From Paramesorhizobium salinisoli (GTDB lineage: Bacteria; Pseudomonadota; Alphaproteobacteria; Rhizobiales; Rhizobiaceae): a stretch of DNA of 64,000 nt. Both the position numbers and the translations under genes were made by a program. Shown here piece after piece: positions 32,641-42,898 of the stretch (position 1 is its first letter; the number at the start of each line of letters is the position of its first letter). The stretch is taken from positions 310,001 through 374,000 of the forward strand of contig NZ_QOZG01000003.1 in assembly GCF_003335045.1 (NCBI RefSeq). The letters run 5' to 3'. Under the pieces are notes generated by a model. It made no database searches and was not told where the DNA came from. It was given only the letters and a program-made list of their open reading frames with translations.

Positions 32641-33506
32641 TAATCTCGTTTCGAACTGAACGTCTCTATGAAAATGCCGTTCTCATTGGCCGCCGCTACG
32701 GTTTCTCCGAAGCCGAGAATGAATGTCTTGCCGGCCTCGACCGCAATGCCGGAAAGTCCGGCGCGTGCAGCATTCTCGATTGTCGACAAACCAATGCCCG
32801 GCAGGTCGGCGCGCTCGTCCTGCGTCGGCTTGGCGCATTTGACCAGGACACCGCCCCTGCGTGGTATCCGCCGGGCTGCGCGGAGATGTACGATACGCTC
32901 CAGCATGGCGTCGGTACCCTCGGCGCCTTCCAGCGCCACGATCCGGCCACCGACCGCGACGGTGCCCTGTCCGACATCAAGGACGCCGATCAGGCGGGCC
33001 GCCTCTCGCGCGATGGCGATATTGCGCTGGTCTTCCGTCCCGGGCTTTTTCTCTGTCAGGCAGGCAGCGGGAGGAGCAAGCAGATCGGGCACGATCTCAT
33101 GCGCACCCACAACCCTAAAGCCATAGGATTCGACAAGGCCGATGAAGGCGCGCAACAGCGCATCGTCACCCCGACCGAGCGCCCCGATCATCCGCGGTAT
33201 GGCGGCAAGCGTCGGGCCATCGAGCCGCAGATCGGCAAAATGCGGACGGCCGCGCACGCCACCCGCCAATATGACATTACGCGCCCCGGCGGCCTTCATC
33301 GAGCCGATCAGCTTGCGAAATTCCACAAGCGAAATCTCCGCGTGGTCGTAGCGGTAGAGCGTGGGATCGGCCTCGTCCTTTATACCAACGATGAAAGGCG
33401 GGCGACCCTGGGCTTCCAGGCTTTCGGCCACCTTTAGCGGCAGGAGGCCGCTTCCCGCGATGATGGCCGTTCGGCCTGCGGCGTCGATACCGGGCGCCAC
33501 GGGCAT
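32640..33506 (-). CDS. lpxI: UDP-2,3-diacylglucosamine diphosphatase LpxI
   Basis: This 288-residue DUF1009-type protein hydrolyses UDP-2,3-diacylglucosamine to lipid X, replacing LpxH in alphaproteobacteria. It opens with TAIIAGSGLLPLKVAESLEA and has a C-terminal catalytic domain with DVGQGTVAVGGRIVALEGAE and VKCAKPTQDERADLPGIG, the known family layout. It is 3 bases downstream of lpxA. Confidence 0.95.
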   Translation of the reverse strand: MPVAPGIDAAGRTAIIAGSGLLPLKVAESLEAQGRPPFIVGIKDEADPTLYRYDHAEISLVEFRKLIGSMKAAGARNVILAGGVRGRPHFADLRLDGPTLAAIPRMIGALGRGDDALLRAFIGLVESYGFRVVGAHEIVPDLLAPPAACLTEKKPGTEDQRNIAIAREAARLIGVLDVGQGTVAVGGRIVALEGAEGTDAMLERIVHLRAARRIPRRGGVLVKCAKPTQDERADLPGIGLSTIENAARAGLSGIAVEAGKTFILGFGETVAAANENGIFIETFSSKRD

Positions 33507-33509
33507 GCC

Positions 33510-34340
33510 TCAGCTCTCGTCGTCACGCCCGCCATGATCGGCGGTGTCGATCAGCGGCGTACAATAGGCCCGCTTGGTATCGACGGTGATGAAGGAAATC
33601 AGATCGGCGACCGCAGGCGAATCGGGCATCGCCTGCAAAACGTCGTCGGCACGCTCCCTGACCGGCTTGGTGCGGTCGAACAGCATGCGGGACGCGCGGC
33701 GAACATTGTGGATCTCCGGCCGCGTCATGCCGGAACGCTTCATGCCGACGATATTAAGCCCACCCAGATGGGCCTGAACGCCGATTGCCATTCCGTAAGG
33801 GATGAGATCGTGAACGAGTGCCGCAAGGCCCCCGACAAAAGCATGATGGCCGACGCGGCAGAACTGGTGCACGCCGGCGCCGCCACCGATGATGACATGG
33901 TCGCCGATGAAGCAGTGTCCGCCGATCATCACATTGTTAGAGAACGTCACGTAGTTGCCGACATCGCTGTCATGGGCGACATGCGCGTAGGCGAGAAAGG
34001 TGCAGTTGTCGCCGACTGAGGTGTGGCCGCGGCTCGAATCCGATCCCCGGTGCATCGTGACGCCCTCGCGGATGGTGCAATTGCGCCCGACCGTCAGCGT
34101 CGTCGGGCCGCCCTTGTGCTTGCCATTCTGCGGGTCGCAGCCGAGGATCGCATGAGGATAAACCTTCGATCCTGTACCGAGCGTGGTAGCATCCGTGATC
34201 ACGACATGGCTCATCAGCGTGACATCGTCGCCGATAACGGCGCCGGCCTCGACATGGCAGAACGGGCCGACGGATACGCCCGTGCCGAGTTCCGCACCTT
34301 TTTCGACCAAAGCGGTCGGGTGGATAAAAGTCTCGCTCAT
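33510..34340 (-). CDS. lpxA: UDP-N-acetylglucosamine acyltransferase
   Basis: This 276-residue left-handed beta-helix enzyme performs the first acylation of lipid A synthesis. Hexapeptide repeats run from about residue 5 to 190; the catalytic His lies in FLAYAHVAHDSDVGN. The C-terminal helical domain follows GLNIVGMKRSGM. It starts 7 bases after the fabZ stop. Confidence 0.97.
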   Translation of the reverse strand: MSETFIHPTALVEKGAELGTGVSVGPFCHVEAGAVIGDDVTLMSHVVITDATTLGTGSKVYPHAILGCDPQNGKHKGGPTTLTVGRNCTIREGVTMHRGSDSSRGHTSVGDNCTFLAYAHVAHDSDVGNYVTFSNNVMIGGHCFIGDHVIIGGGAGVHQFCRVGHHAFVGGLAALVHDLIPYGMAIGVQAHLGGLNIVGMKRSGMTRPEIHNVRRASRMLFDRTKPVRERADDVLQAMPDSPAVADLISFITVDTKRAYCTPLIDTADHGGRDDES

Positions 34341-34347
34341 GATGGGC

Positions 34348-34824
34348 TCACGCTTTGCTGTCTTCGGCCATGCCGATCATAGCAGCTACTTCGGCTTCGG
34401 CCACCCGAACGCCGTCGACCTCCGCAACGCATTCGAATCTCGATATGTTGGAACGCTGCCTGAGTTTCTTGACATGGAGCAGCAGGCGATCGCCCGGCAC
34501 GACAGGCTTGCGGAATTTGGCGTTGTCGATGGTCAGGAAATAGACGATGCCCGGTTTGTCGGCGCCGCGATGCATAAGCGAAATCGCTCCCGCTGTCTGG
34601 GCCATTGCTTCGATTATCAAAACGCCAGGCATGATGGGATTATCGGGAAAATGCCCGGCAAAATGCGGCTCGTTGATCGTGACGTTTTTGACGCCTGTCG
34701 CCGACTGGTCGCCATCGATATCGATGATGCGATCGATCAACAGGAACGGATAGCGATGTGGCAAGGTCGCCAGCAGGCGCTGAATGTCGGCCGCGTTCAG
34801 ATTGACCCGCCCTGTCTCACTCAT
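34348..34824 (-). CDS. fabZ: 3-hydroxyacyl-ACP dehydratase FabZ
   Basis: This 158-residue hot-dog-fold enzyme dehydrates 3-hydroxyacyl-ACP in fatty acid elongation, competing with LpxA/LpxD for the same acyl-[18 protein letters not shown] and the catalytic [20 protein letters not shown] block (His and Glu) are present. Its start overlaps the lpxD stop by 8 bases. Confidence 0.97.
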   Translation of the reverse strand: MSETGRVNLNAADIQRLLATLPHRYPFLLIDRIIDIDGDQSATGVKNVTINEPHFAGHFPDNPIMPGVLIIEAMAQTAGAISLMHRGADKPGIVYFLTIDNAKFRKPVVPGDRLLLHVKKLRQRSNISRFECVAEVDGVRVAEAEVAAMIGMAEDSKA

Positions 34825-35872
34825 CCGAAGACTTCTCCCTTTTTGGCTGTCCTATGCTGCGAAGCGCTGCGACTTCCCGGAACCACTGCTTGAACGGACG
34901 TGCAGGCAGGCCGCCCCATTTTTCGCCGTCCGGAATGTCGTTCATCACGCCACTTGCCGCCGCGATTTGAACGTTTGAACCGATTGTCAGATGATCCGCC
35001 AGCCCGACCCCGCCGCCGAGCATGGTCATGTCGCCGATCGTGACGCTTCCGGAAATGCCGCATTGAGCGGCAATCAGGCAATGCCGCCCTATGCGAACAT
35101 TATGGCCGATCTGCACGAGATTATCGATCTTGGTGCCCTCGCCTATGATCGTATCCGCCAGGGCGCCGCGATCAACGGCGGTGTTGGCCCCGATCTCGAC
35201 ATCGTCCTGGATGATGACGCGGCCAAGCTGTGGCACCTTCTCTATGCCGCGCGCGCCCGGAACAAAGCCGAAGCCGTCCTGGCCGATACGCACGCCTGGA
35301 TGCAGGTAAACACGGTTGCCGATAAAGGCATACTGGATGGAAACACCCGGAGCTACGAAACTATCGCGTCCAATCTGGCAAAATGCGCCGACGACGGCTG
35401 TCGCCGAAATGACGGTACCGGCGCCGATGGCGACACCTTTGCCGATAACCGCTCCCGCCTCGATGGTGGCGCCCGATTCGATCTCGGCCGTTGGATGGAT
35501 ACTGGCGCTCTTGGATATGCCAGACTCACCCAGCCAAGGCACCGGATGCGCCGAGGCCGGAAACAGCATTCTGCCAACTGCAGAAAAGTCTCGGTGAGGA
35601 TTGCGGGTCAGGAGTACCGCGATGCCCGGAGGGATGCTGCCTTGCAGATCTTCGGTGCAGAGAACGCCCGCCGCCTTCAGATTGGCAAGATTGCCCGCGT
35701 TTTTCTTGCCCGCCAGGAAAACCAGGGCATCCGGATCGGAATCCGCAAGCGAGGCCAGACGCCCGACCATACGCGACGCAAGCTCCGCATCGCGGAGCTT
35801 TGCACCGGTAAACTCGGCGATGTCGCCGATTGTCAATTGACGCGACGGCGTGAAAAAATTTGGATCTGCCAT
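34817..35872 (-). CDS. lpxD: UDP-3-O-acyl-glucosamine N-acyltransferase
   Basis: This 351-residue enzyme adds the amide-linked acyl chain in lipid A synthesis. An N-terminal uridine-binding domain (residues about 1-100) is followed by hexapeptide repeats such as [20 protein letters not shown] and the catalytic His region [23 protein letters not shown] 35872 is used; the TTG one codon before is ignored. It lies 51 bases downstream of bamA. Confidence 0.97.
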   Translation of the reverse strand: MADPNFFTPSRQLTIGDIAEFTGAKLRDAELASRMVGRLASLADSDPDALVFLAGKKNAGNLANLKAAGVLCTEDLQGSIPPGIAVLLTRNPHRDFSAVGRMLFPASAHPVPWLGESGISKSASIHPTAEIESGATIEAGAVIGKGVAIGAGTVISATAVVGAFCQIGRDSFVAPGVSIQYAFIGNRVYLHPGVRIGQDGFGFVPGARGIEKVPQLGRVIIQDDVEIGANTAVDRGALADTIIGEGTKIDNLVQIGHNVRIGRHCLIAAQCGISGSVTIGDMTMLGGGVGLADHLTIGSNVQIAAASGVMNDIPDGEKWGGLPARPFKQWFREVAALRSIGQPKREKSSDE

Positions 35873-35923
35873 CAAAGCACTTTCTCTCCCGAGACGGACA
35901 AGCCCCGGGAGAAGGCAAATCTA

Positions 35924-38308
35924 TCAGAACTTGCTCGAAATGCCGAAATTGAAGTTCTGCACCTTGTCCGTGTCTTCCTTCATGATCGGCCATGCGTAAT
36001 CGAAGCGCAGTGGACCGAAGGGCGAAGCCCACATCAGGCTGATACCCGCCGAAGCGCGCAGCTTGCTGCTATCACCCTCGACTGCATTTTGGCCAGGACC
36101 CGGTTCGTATTCGGTTCCATAAAGCGTTGCCGCATCGGCGAAGACCGCTCCGCGGATACCCAGGCTTTCGGGGACCATTGGCATCGGGAACTGCACTTCC
36201 GCGGTGGCATTCATATAGGTCGTGCCACCCAGATAATAGCGCTCGCCATTGCCCGACCGCTGGAACGCGCCGATACCGTTATATTTGAAGCCGCGGATGA
36301 TATCCGTATTGTTCTTGAACATATCGAATATGCGCGCACCGTCGTCGTCGAAGGCGTGGATATAACCGCCGCCGACACCGAGAAGGCCGACGATATCGGC
36401 TTCCTGCGAAAGCGTCTTGTAGTAGCTGCCCTTGAAGGTCGACTTCAGGTATTTCGCATCGCCGCCGACACCGGCATATTCCTGCGTAAAGCGCGCAAAA
36501 ATACCTTCATGCGGGTTCTTGACATCATCGATCGAATTATAGGTCAGCGAATAGCTGAGCGACGATTTGATCCACGGGCTTTCTTCCGCAGCCTCAACGA
36601 TGGCCGGCGCAACGCGGTCATAGTTCACCGAACCATCTTCGTTCAGGACGTAATCGTCGAGCTCATACTTCTCCTGCACGTAGTTATACGCCACGCCAGC
36701 AGAGAAATTGTCGGTGATCGGCAGGCCGAAACGGATCGTGCCGCCTGTCTGCTCGACATCATACCGATCCTTCAGCGAATACGACTTGCGGAAGACATCG
36801 AAGCCTGCCGACATGCGCTGGCCGAGGAAATAGGGCTCGGTGAAGGAGAACGAATAGTTGCGGGCATCGTCCTGGCCACCGCCCGCACCGATGCGGACAT
36901 ACTGGCCGCGGCCGAGGAAGTTGCGCTCCGTGATCGATGCCTCGACCGACGCACCAGGCGTTTCGCCGCCCGTGGTATAGCCGCCGCCGATGGAGAATTC
37001 GCCTGTCGGCTTCTCGACGACGTCAACGACCAGGATGACCTGATCCGGCTCGGAACCGGGCACGGTCGAGATATTGACCGTCTGGAAAAAGTCGAGCGCA
37101 TCGAGGCGGCGCTTGGCGCGCTGTATCATCACCTGATTGAAGGCATCGCCTTCGCTGACGTCGAATTCGCGACGAATGACATAATCGCGCGTCTTCTCGT
37201 TGCCGCGGATTTCGATCCGCTGCACATAGGCGCGCACGCCCTCATCGATGCTGTAGACCAACGAGATCGTGTGGTTCTCGAAATCGCGATCGCCGCGCGG
37301 CTCGACCTTGGCGAAAGGATAACCGCTCCCGGCCACACGCTCCGTGATGCCGATGACGGAATCTTCGATTTCCTTCGCACTGTAGACACCGCCCTGCTGT
37401 GTCTTGATCTTGTTGCGAACCGACTCCGTATCGACGCCGGGAACCGTGCTTTCCACCAGCACGTCGCCGAAGGTGTACTTCTGCCCTTCGTCAATGGTGA
37501 TTGTGACGGTATATTCGTTCGTCGTCTCGTCGAGAATGGCATTCGAGGAAACCACGCGGAAATCGGCATAGCCGCGATTGTAATAGAAGCGGCGCAAAGC
37601 CTCTTCGTCCGCACGCAGCTTGTCCTCGTCGTAGATGTCGCCGCGCGTCAGCCACGAAAGCGGATTGGAGCGCTTGGTGGAAATGACATCGCGCAGACGA
37701 CGGGCTCCAAAAGCATCGTTTCCAACGAAATTGATGGCGCCGATCTTGGTGCGGCCACCCTCATTGATCTCATAGACCACATTGACGCGGCCCTCGCCCA
37801 GATCGACGGTACGCGCATTGACGACCGCATCGCTGCGGCCGATACGGCGATAAGCGTCCTGGACGGCCTGCTTGTCGGCATCGAGCTTGGCAGGATCGAA
37901 GGCCTCACGCGGCTTCAACTGTACCGCACGGGCAAGATCGGGATCCTTGATCTTCTTGTTGCCCTGGAACAGGACCTGATTGACCACGGAATATTCGCTG
38001 ACATTGACGACGAGCGCACCGCCGGACTGGTGGATCTGGACATCGGAGAACAGACCCATACCGAACAGGCGCTTGATCGCCTCATCGATATCAGCGTTCG
38101 AAAAGGATTTGCCGGGCTGGATGCCGATATTGTCGCGAATCGTGGTCGCATCGACACGCTTGTTTCCCCGAACCTCAATGCGGCTGACCACGGCGGCCTC
38201 GGCGGCACTGATCGCGACCAGAGAAACAGCGGTTGCACCGGAGGCCGCGAGAGCCACTGACATGGCGATCGCGGAGGCGGCGCCAAAGAATTTCGAACTT
38301 GCCGTCAT
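35924..38308 (-). CDS. bamA: Outer membrane assembly factor BamA
   Basis: This 794-residue outer-membrane protein has a signal peptide, five POTRA repeats (about residues 40-440; for example SRIEVRGNKRVDATTIRDNI) and a C-terminal beta-barrel ending in Phe (FNFGISSKF), the usual outer-membrane sorting end. It inserts outer-membrane proteins. It sits between rseP and lpxD, the standard order in proteobacteria. Confidence 0.97.
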   Translation of the reverse strand: MTASSKFFGAASAIAMSVALAASGATAVSLVAISAAEAAVVSRIEVRGNKRVDATTIRDNIGIQPGKSFSNADIDEAIKRLFGMGLFSDVQIHQSGGALVVNVSEYSVVNQVLFQGNKKIKDPDLARAVQLKPREAFDPAKLDADKQAVQDAYRRIGRSDAVVNARTVDLGEGRVNVVYEINEGGRTKIGAINFVGNDAFGARRLRDVISTKRSNPLSWLTRGDIYDEDKLRADEEALRRFYYNRGYADFRVVSSNAILDETTNEYTVTITIDEGQKYTFGDVLVESTVPGVDTESVRNKIKTQQGGVYSAKEIEDSVIGITERVAGSGYPFAKVEPRGDRDFENHTISLVYSIDEGVRAYVQRIEIRGNEKTRDYVIRREFDVSEGDAFNQVMIQRAKRRLDALDFFQTVNISTVPGSEPDQVILVVDVVEKPTGEFSIGGGYTTGGETPGASVEASITERNFLGRGQYVRIGAGGGQDDARNYSFSFTEPYFLGQRMSAGFDVFRKSYSLKDRYDVEQTGGTIRFGLPITDNFSAGVAYNYVQEKYELDDYVLNEDGSVNYDRVAPAIVEAAEESPWIKSSLSYSLTYNSIDDVKNPHEGIFARFTQEYAGVGGDAKYLKSTFKGSYYKTLSQEADIVGLLGVGGGYIHAFDDDGARIFDMFKNNTDIIRGFKYNGIGAFQRSGNGERYYLGGTTYMNATAEVQFPMPMVPESLGIRGAVFADAATLYGTEYEPGPGQNAVEGDSSKLRASAGISLMWASPFGPLRFDYAWPIMKEDTDKVQNFNFGISSKF

Positions 38309-38539
38309 TGGCTTTCTGAACCTTCGTTTCTCGTTGTCCCCGGGCGAGATCCCAGAAAAAGCACCTGTCTCAAACCACCGTAATAACTGGTTTTTTCATA
38401 CAAGCAAGCGCTACGGTTAAATTCTGTTTACTTCGCTTCGAACCGTGACATCCATGCCACGCCAATCCTGCGTTATGGTAAACGCTTTTCCCGTTTTCCC
38501 GAAATCGTCCCTCTTTCTTTACCTTTGATTAGCACCTGT

Positions 38540-39679
38540 TCAGCAGGCGAATATATCGTTGAAGAGTACGAACGCCATGAACCCCATCACCGTAATGAAG
38601 CCCACGCGAAAGAAAATTTCCTGCACCGCGACCGGAACGGGTCGGCGCAGAACCGCCTCAGCGGCATAGAAGACCAGATGCCCGCCATCAAGAGGCGGAA
38701 GCGGAAAAAGATTCAAAAGGCCGATACCGATGGACAGCATCGCGGTCAGCTGGACCAGCCACGAGAACCCCCTGCTTGCCGCCTGGCCGGCCATATTGGC
38801 GATCTTGACGGGACCGCCGAGCTGGCACTTGTCCTCGCGCCCGGCAAAGAACCGGCCGAAGAATTCCCCAGTCCGGGCAACGATATAGCCGGTTTCCAGC
38901 ACCGCCTGCCGTACCGATTCGACCGGTCCGTATTCGATAGTCCTGAATTTGCCGAGCGCTTCGTTGTTGACAACGCCGATGACGCCAATCTTGACCTTGT
39001 TGCCCAGAGGATCGGTCTGCTCGATAAGCTCCGGCGTGGCGGTCAGTGCGACTTCGCGCCCCCCACGCTCCACGGTAAAGCGAATCGGGTCGCCCGCCCG
39101 GCCCGACACGTAGCGCTGCACGTCGGCAAAGGTCGAAACCTTTTCCCCGTCGACGGTCAGGAACCGGTCGCCCGGCTCGAAGCCGGCTACCGCGGCAGGG
39201 CTGTCCGGACGCAGTTCTGCCACCATCGGATCGGCGACCACGCGCCCATAAAGGGCGAAGAACACAGCCAGGATGGCGATCGTCAAAAGGATATTGAAGG
39301 CTGGACCGGCAAAAACCGTGGCCGCGCGCTTCCAGACCGGCTGATGGTGAAAGGCGACGACCTTTTCGGCCTCGCTCAGCCCCTCTTCCGCCCCCTCCGA
39401 AGGCGCGCTTGCCACACCCTCGTCCCCGACGAACTTGACATAGCCGCCGAGCGGAATGGCGGAAAGCTTCCAGCGCGTGCCGCTGCGGTCGGTAAAGCCG
39501 ATGAGTTCAGGACCGAATCCCACCGAGAACGCCTTGACGCCGATGCCACACCACCGTCCGACGAGATAATGCCCCATCTCATGCACGAAAACCACGACTG
39601 TCAGCACGAAAAGGAACGGCACGAGCGTTCCAACAAGCAGGCTGTTGCTGCCGAAAAGATATGAGACGAAGTCTCCCAC
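38540..39679 (-). CDS. rseP: RseP-type site-2 membrane zinc protease
   Basis: This 379-residue intramembrane protease has HEMGH in VVVFVHEMGHYLVGRW, a PDZ domain near residues 125-200 (ELRPDSPAAVAGFEPGDRFL) and the third-helix motif FPLPPLDGGHLV. It cleaves anti-sigma factors or signal-peptide remnants. GTG 39679 is chosen because AGGAG lies 6 bases before it; a GTG seven codons upstream is also open. It is between cdsA and bamA. Confidence 0.94.
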   Translation of the reverse strand: MGDFVSYLFGSNSLLVGTLVPFLFVLTVVVFVHEMGHYLVGRWCGIGVKAFSVGFGPELIGFTDRSGTRWKLSAIPLGGYVKFVGDEGVASAPSEGAEEGLSEAEKVVAFHHQPVWKRAATVFAGPAFNILLTIAILAVFFALYGRVVADPMVAELRPDSPAAVAGFEPGDRFLTVDGEKVSTFADVQRYVSGRAGDPIRFTVERGGREVALTATPELIEQTDPLGNKVKIGVIGVVNNEALGKFRTIEYGPVESVRQAVLETGYIVARTGEFFGRFFAGREDKCQLGGPVKIANMAGQAASRGFSWLVQLTAMLSIGIGLLNLFPLPPLDGGHLVFYAAEAVLRRPVPVAVQEIFFRVGFITVMGFMAFVLFNDIFAC

Positions 39680-39739
39680 AATACGCTCCTGGCGTGGCAC
39701 CCTGCACGATGCAGAACGCCATCATAACTTAATAGTCGA

Positions 39740-40552
39740 TTACATGCTGAAGAAGATAGCGGAAGGCACATCCGGTTCAGCGAAGATAGCGCCAATGAGG
39801 TACAGCAGCACAGCCGCCGCCACAAGCCCATCGACGCGATCCATGAAGCCGCCATGGCCCGGAAGGAGCCGGCCTGAATCCTTGGCGCCGAAAACCCGCT
39901 TGACCCAGGATTCCGCGAGATCCCCTATCTGTGAGGCCACGGAAAGAAGGAAGGCAAGGACAGGCACGACGAAATTTCCAGGAGGCGTCGCCAGCGATGC
40001 GACGAGGATCCCGGCAGCGACGGCTGCAGCCGCGCCTCCGATCGCCCCGGACCAGGTCTTGTTCGGCGAAAAGCGCGGCGCAAGCTTCGGGCCACCGATG
40101 GCACGACCGTTGAAATAGGCAGCAATATCAGTCGCCCACACCACAGCGAAGAGAAAGACGATTGCCGTGAAGCCGAAAGGCTCGTCCCCTCTCAGCAGGG
40201 AGAGCGAGATCATCGGGAGGCCGGCATAGAGCAGCCCTGCGACCGGCCAGCCCCTGCTTTTCTCCCAGGTAAGCGGCAGCAGAAAAGCGGCTCCTGCGGC
40301 GAGAGTACCGATCGTCAGAGAGGCGCTCCCGCCCCACAGGAGCAGAATCGATACAAGCGCGAGCCAGAGCCATCCGAAGGCGCGAGCGAACAATGTCTGC
40401 CGCGACGCCGTAAGCGACGTCCATTCATGGAAGACCGCAGCGCCTATGACGATGGCGAGCAGCGTGAAACTGGTGCCGCCTACCCATGTCAGCAGGAGTG
40501 CCCCTGCTCCCAGGATGATCGCGGTCACAATGCGTGTCTGAAGATTGGACAT
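39740..40552 (-). CDS. cdsA: Phosphatidate cytidylyltransferase
   Basis: This 270-residue polytopic enzyme makes CDP-diacylglycerol for phospholipid synthesis. ATG 40552 (MSNLQTRIVTAIILGAGALL) follows AAAGGT. The signature near the C terminus, VKRVFGAKDSGRLLPGHGGF, ends in MDRVDGL, matching the CdsA family. It is between uppS and rseP. Confidence 0.95.
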   Translation of the reverse strand: MSNLQTRIVTAIILGAGALLLTWVGGTSFTLLAIVIGAAVFHEWTSLTASRQTLFARAFGWLWLALVSILLLWGGSASLTIGTLAAGAAFLLPLTWEKSRGWPVAGLLYAGLPMISLSLLRGDEPFGFTAIVFLFAVVWATDIAAYFNGRAIGGPKLAPRFSPNKTWSGAIGGAAAAVAAGILVASLATPPGNFVVPVLAFLLSVASQIGDLAESWVKRVFGAKDSGRLLPGHGGFMDRVDGLVAAAVLLYLIGAIFAEPDVPSAIFFSM

Positions 40553-40593
40553 ACTGACCTTTCCCGGTGTGAGCCACCGAGGAACCGGAAAGC

Positions 40594-41331
40594 TCACAGC
40601 GCGATATCCTGAGCATGAACCTGTGATTCGACGCCCCCGAAGCGCCGCTCGCGCATCTGGAACGTCTCTATCGCATCGACGAGATTGGCCGGTTTGAAGT
40701 CCGGCCAGAAACACGGCACGAACAGAAACTCCGAATAGGCGGCCTGCCAGAGCAGGAAATTGGAAAGGCGCATTTCGCCACTGGTGCGGATAATGAGATC
40801 GGGATCGGGAATATCCGCTGTGTCGAGCTGCGCCGCTATGGTTTCCGGCGTTATCGCCGACGGGTCGAGCCTGCCCGCGGCGATCTCCTGGCCAAGCGCC
40901 CGCACCGCCCGCGCGATCTCATCCCGCGCGCCGTAGTTGAAGGCGATGACCAGGTTGAGCCCGGTATTGCCCGATGTCAGCGCCTCGGCCTCCGCCAGAA
41001 GGCTGCGAATGTCTTTCGCAAGCCCCTCGCGTTCGCCGATGATCCGCACACGAACATTCTTGCGGTGCAGTTCGGCCAGATCGCGCCGGATGAAGAGCTT
41101 CAGGAGCCCCATCAGATCGCTGACCTCGCTGCGCGGACGCGACCAGTTCTCGGACGAGAATGCAAAGAGCGTCAGCCAGCCGATTTCAAGCTCGCCCGCC
41201 TTTTGCACGATCTCACGCAGGGTTTCCATGCCCGCCTTGTGCCCGGCGGTGCGTGGCAGGCCCCTCGCCTTCGCCCAACGGCCATTGCCATCCATGATGA
41301 TGGCGATGTGGCGCGGATTGGATATGGGCAT
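40594..41331 (-). CDS. uppS: Isoprenyl (undecaprenyl) diphosphate synthase
   Basis: This 245-residue cis-prenyltransferase makes the C55 carrier for peptidoglycan and O-antigen. The catalytic Asp block [29 protein letters not shown] and [19 protein letters not shown] are intact. It lies between frr and cdsA, separated from frr by a repeat-rich gap. Confidence 0.97.
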   Translation of the reverse strand: MPISNPRHIAIIMDGNGRWAKARGLPRTAGHKAGMETLREIVQKAGELEIGWLTLFAFSSENWSRPRSEVSDLMGLLKLFIRRDLAELHRKNVRVRIIGEREGLAKDIRSLLAEAEALTSGNTGLNLVIAFNYGARDEIARAVRALGQEIAAGRLDPSAITPETIAAQLDTADIPDPDLIIRTSGEMRLSNFLLWQAAYSEFLFVPCFWPDFKPANLVDAIETFQMRERRFGGVESQVHAQDIAL

Positions 41332-41369
41332 TGCTCCCCCGTTTGAGTGCGGAAACGGAATGCAGGCTA

Positions 41370-41470
41370 CTGCATAATTTCCTAAATCGAAATCGAATTA
41401 AAGGACAATATGCAGCATCTTGAAGTGCCAGAGCGTGCTTTGCGCATCCAATGGACGCGCGGAAGCTCTA
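41370..41470. repeat. Composite palindromic repeat between frr and uppS
   Basis: The first part starts GCTACTGCATAATTTCCTAA and ends with the pairing AAGGACAATATGCAG. The second part, from about 41431, runs from AGAGCGTGCTTTGCGCATCC to GGACGCGC...AGCTCT and pairs with itself. The second part reaches the frr stop. Copies of one or both parts are at 60251-60292 and 62232-62277. Confidence 0.75.
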
Positions 41471-42028
41471 GACCTGCATGATCTCCGCTTCCTTGGCCGT
41501 CAGCAACTTGTCCACTTCCGAAATGGTCTCGTCGGTCAGCTTTTGTACCTTTTCGGAAAGGACACGTCCGTCATCCTGACCGATAACGCTATCCTTCTCC
41601 AGCTTTTTCAGCTGATCCATGCCGTCGCGGCGCACATGACGCGCTGCGATGCGCGCCTGTTCGGCATATTGATGCGCGATCTTGACCAGTTCCTTGCGGC
41701 GCTGTTCGTTCAGTTCCGGCAAGGGAATGCGCAGCGTCGTGCCGTCGGTGATCGGGTTGAGGCCGAGGCCGGAATCGCGGATCGCACGCTCTACCGCACC
41801 GACCATCGACTTGTCCCAGACGGACACCGAAAGCATGCGCGGCTCTGGAACCGAGATGTTGGCGACCTGGTTGATCGGCATTTCCGAACCGTAGGCCTGG
41901 ATGGTGATCGGCTCCAGCAGACTTGCCGATGCGCGGCCTGTGCGCAAGCCGCCAAGATCATGCTTGAAAGCCTGAATGGCGCCTTCCATGCGGCGCTTGA
42001 TATCATTGAGGTCCAGAGCGTCACTCAT
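41468..42028 (-). CDS. frr: Ribosome recycling factor
   Basis: This 186-residue factor splits post-termination ribosomes with EF-G. It has [33 protein letters not shown] and NLNP-like [20 protein letters not shown]. Full length. It follows pyrH by 34 bases in the conserved rpsB-tsf-pyrH-frr order. Confidence 0.98.
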   Translation of the reverse strand: MSDALDLNDIKRRMEGAIQAFKHDLGGLRTGRASASLLEPITIQAYGSEMPINQVANISVPEPRMLSVSVWDKSMVGAVERAIRDSGLGLNPITDGTTLRIPLPELNEQRRKELVKIAHQYAEQARIAARHVRRDGMDQLKKLEKDSVIGQDDGRVLSEKVQKLTDETISEVDKLLTAKEAEIMQV

Positions 42029-42062
42029 GCTTTTTCTCCTTCAGTCCGCTCTCAATTCCCGC

Positions 42063-42785
42063 TTAGGCGTCGGAAACCGTGGTACAGCGTCCCTTGCCCA
42101 GCAAGATTTCGGCGAAACCGCCTTTTTCATGGATGGAATAGACAATTATCGGAATGTTGTTCTCACGCGCAAGAGCAACCGCGGTTGTATCCATCACGGC
42201 GAGCCCACGATCAAGAACTTCCTTATGAGTCAGCCGTTCGAAACGCTCCGCATCGGGATGTTTCTTTGGATCGGCGGAATAGATGCCATCCACTTGCGTG
42301 CCCTTGAAAAGCGCGTCGGCGCCGATTTCGGCTGCGCGCAGGGCTGCGGCGGAATCAGTGGTGAAAAAGGGATTTCCCGTTCCGCCGGCAAAGATCACGA
42401 CCTTGCCCTGATCCATATAGGCGGTTGCCTGGCGCTGCGAAAAACTCTCGCAGATCTCAGGCATGGCGATGGCCGACAGGACGACCGTATCGACGCCGAT
42501 CTTGACGAGCGACGTGCGCAGCGCCAGGGAATTGATGACGGTTGCGAGCATGCCCATATGGTCCCCGGTGACCCGGTCGCCGCCCTTGGAGGCAACGGCA
42601 ACGCCGCGGAAGATATTGCCGCCGCCGATCACCACGCCAACCTCGACGCCGAGCGACCTCGCCTCGGCTATATCGCCTGCGATACGGTCGGCCACGGAAA
42701 CATCGATCCCGAAGCCCTGATTCCCCATCAGCGCCTCGCCCGAGGCTTTCAACAAAACCCGTTTGTAGATGGGCGTACCAGACAT
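42063..42785 (-). CDS. pyrH: UMP kinase
   Basis: This 240-residue amino-acid-kinase-fold enzyme phosphorylates UMP. It has YKRVLLKASGEALMG, VIGGGNIFRG, GDHMGMLATVINSLAL and FAGGTGNPFFTTDSAAALRA. ATG 42785 is used because the kinase fold begins three residues later; an upstream extension has no family match. It is the third gene of the rpsB run. Confidence 0.97.
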   Translation of the reverse strand: MSGTPIYKRVLLKASGEALMGNQGFGIDVSVADRIAGDIAEARSLGVEVGVVIGGGNIFRGVAVASKGGDRVTGDHMGMLATVINSLALRTSLVKIGVDTVVLSAIAMPEICESFSQRQATAYMDQGKVVIFAGGTGNPFFTTDSAAALRAAEIGADALFKGTQVDGIYSADPKKHPDAERFERLTHKEVLDRGLAVMDTTAVALARENNIPIIVYSIHEKGGFAEILLGKGRCTTVSDA

Positions 42786-42898
42786 GAAATCCCCTCGTTC
42801 GCGCGATTGGCCGTGCCTAAACATGATTCCGGTCCCGGATACACGAAGGGCATCGCGATGTCACGCGATGCCCCTCAAACCGTTGGCCTTTCCAGGCC

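Noticed and set aside
34991-38260. A very long plus-strand open frame (over 1000 codons) opposite lpxD and bamA
   Set aside because: It is antisense to two well-recognised genes, has no family features and arises from the codon bias of GC-rich DNA, which keeps one opposite frame open.
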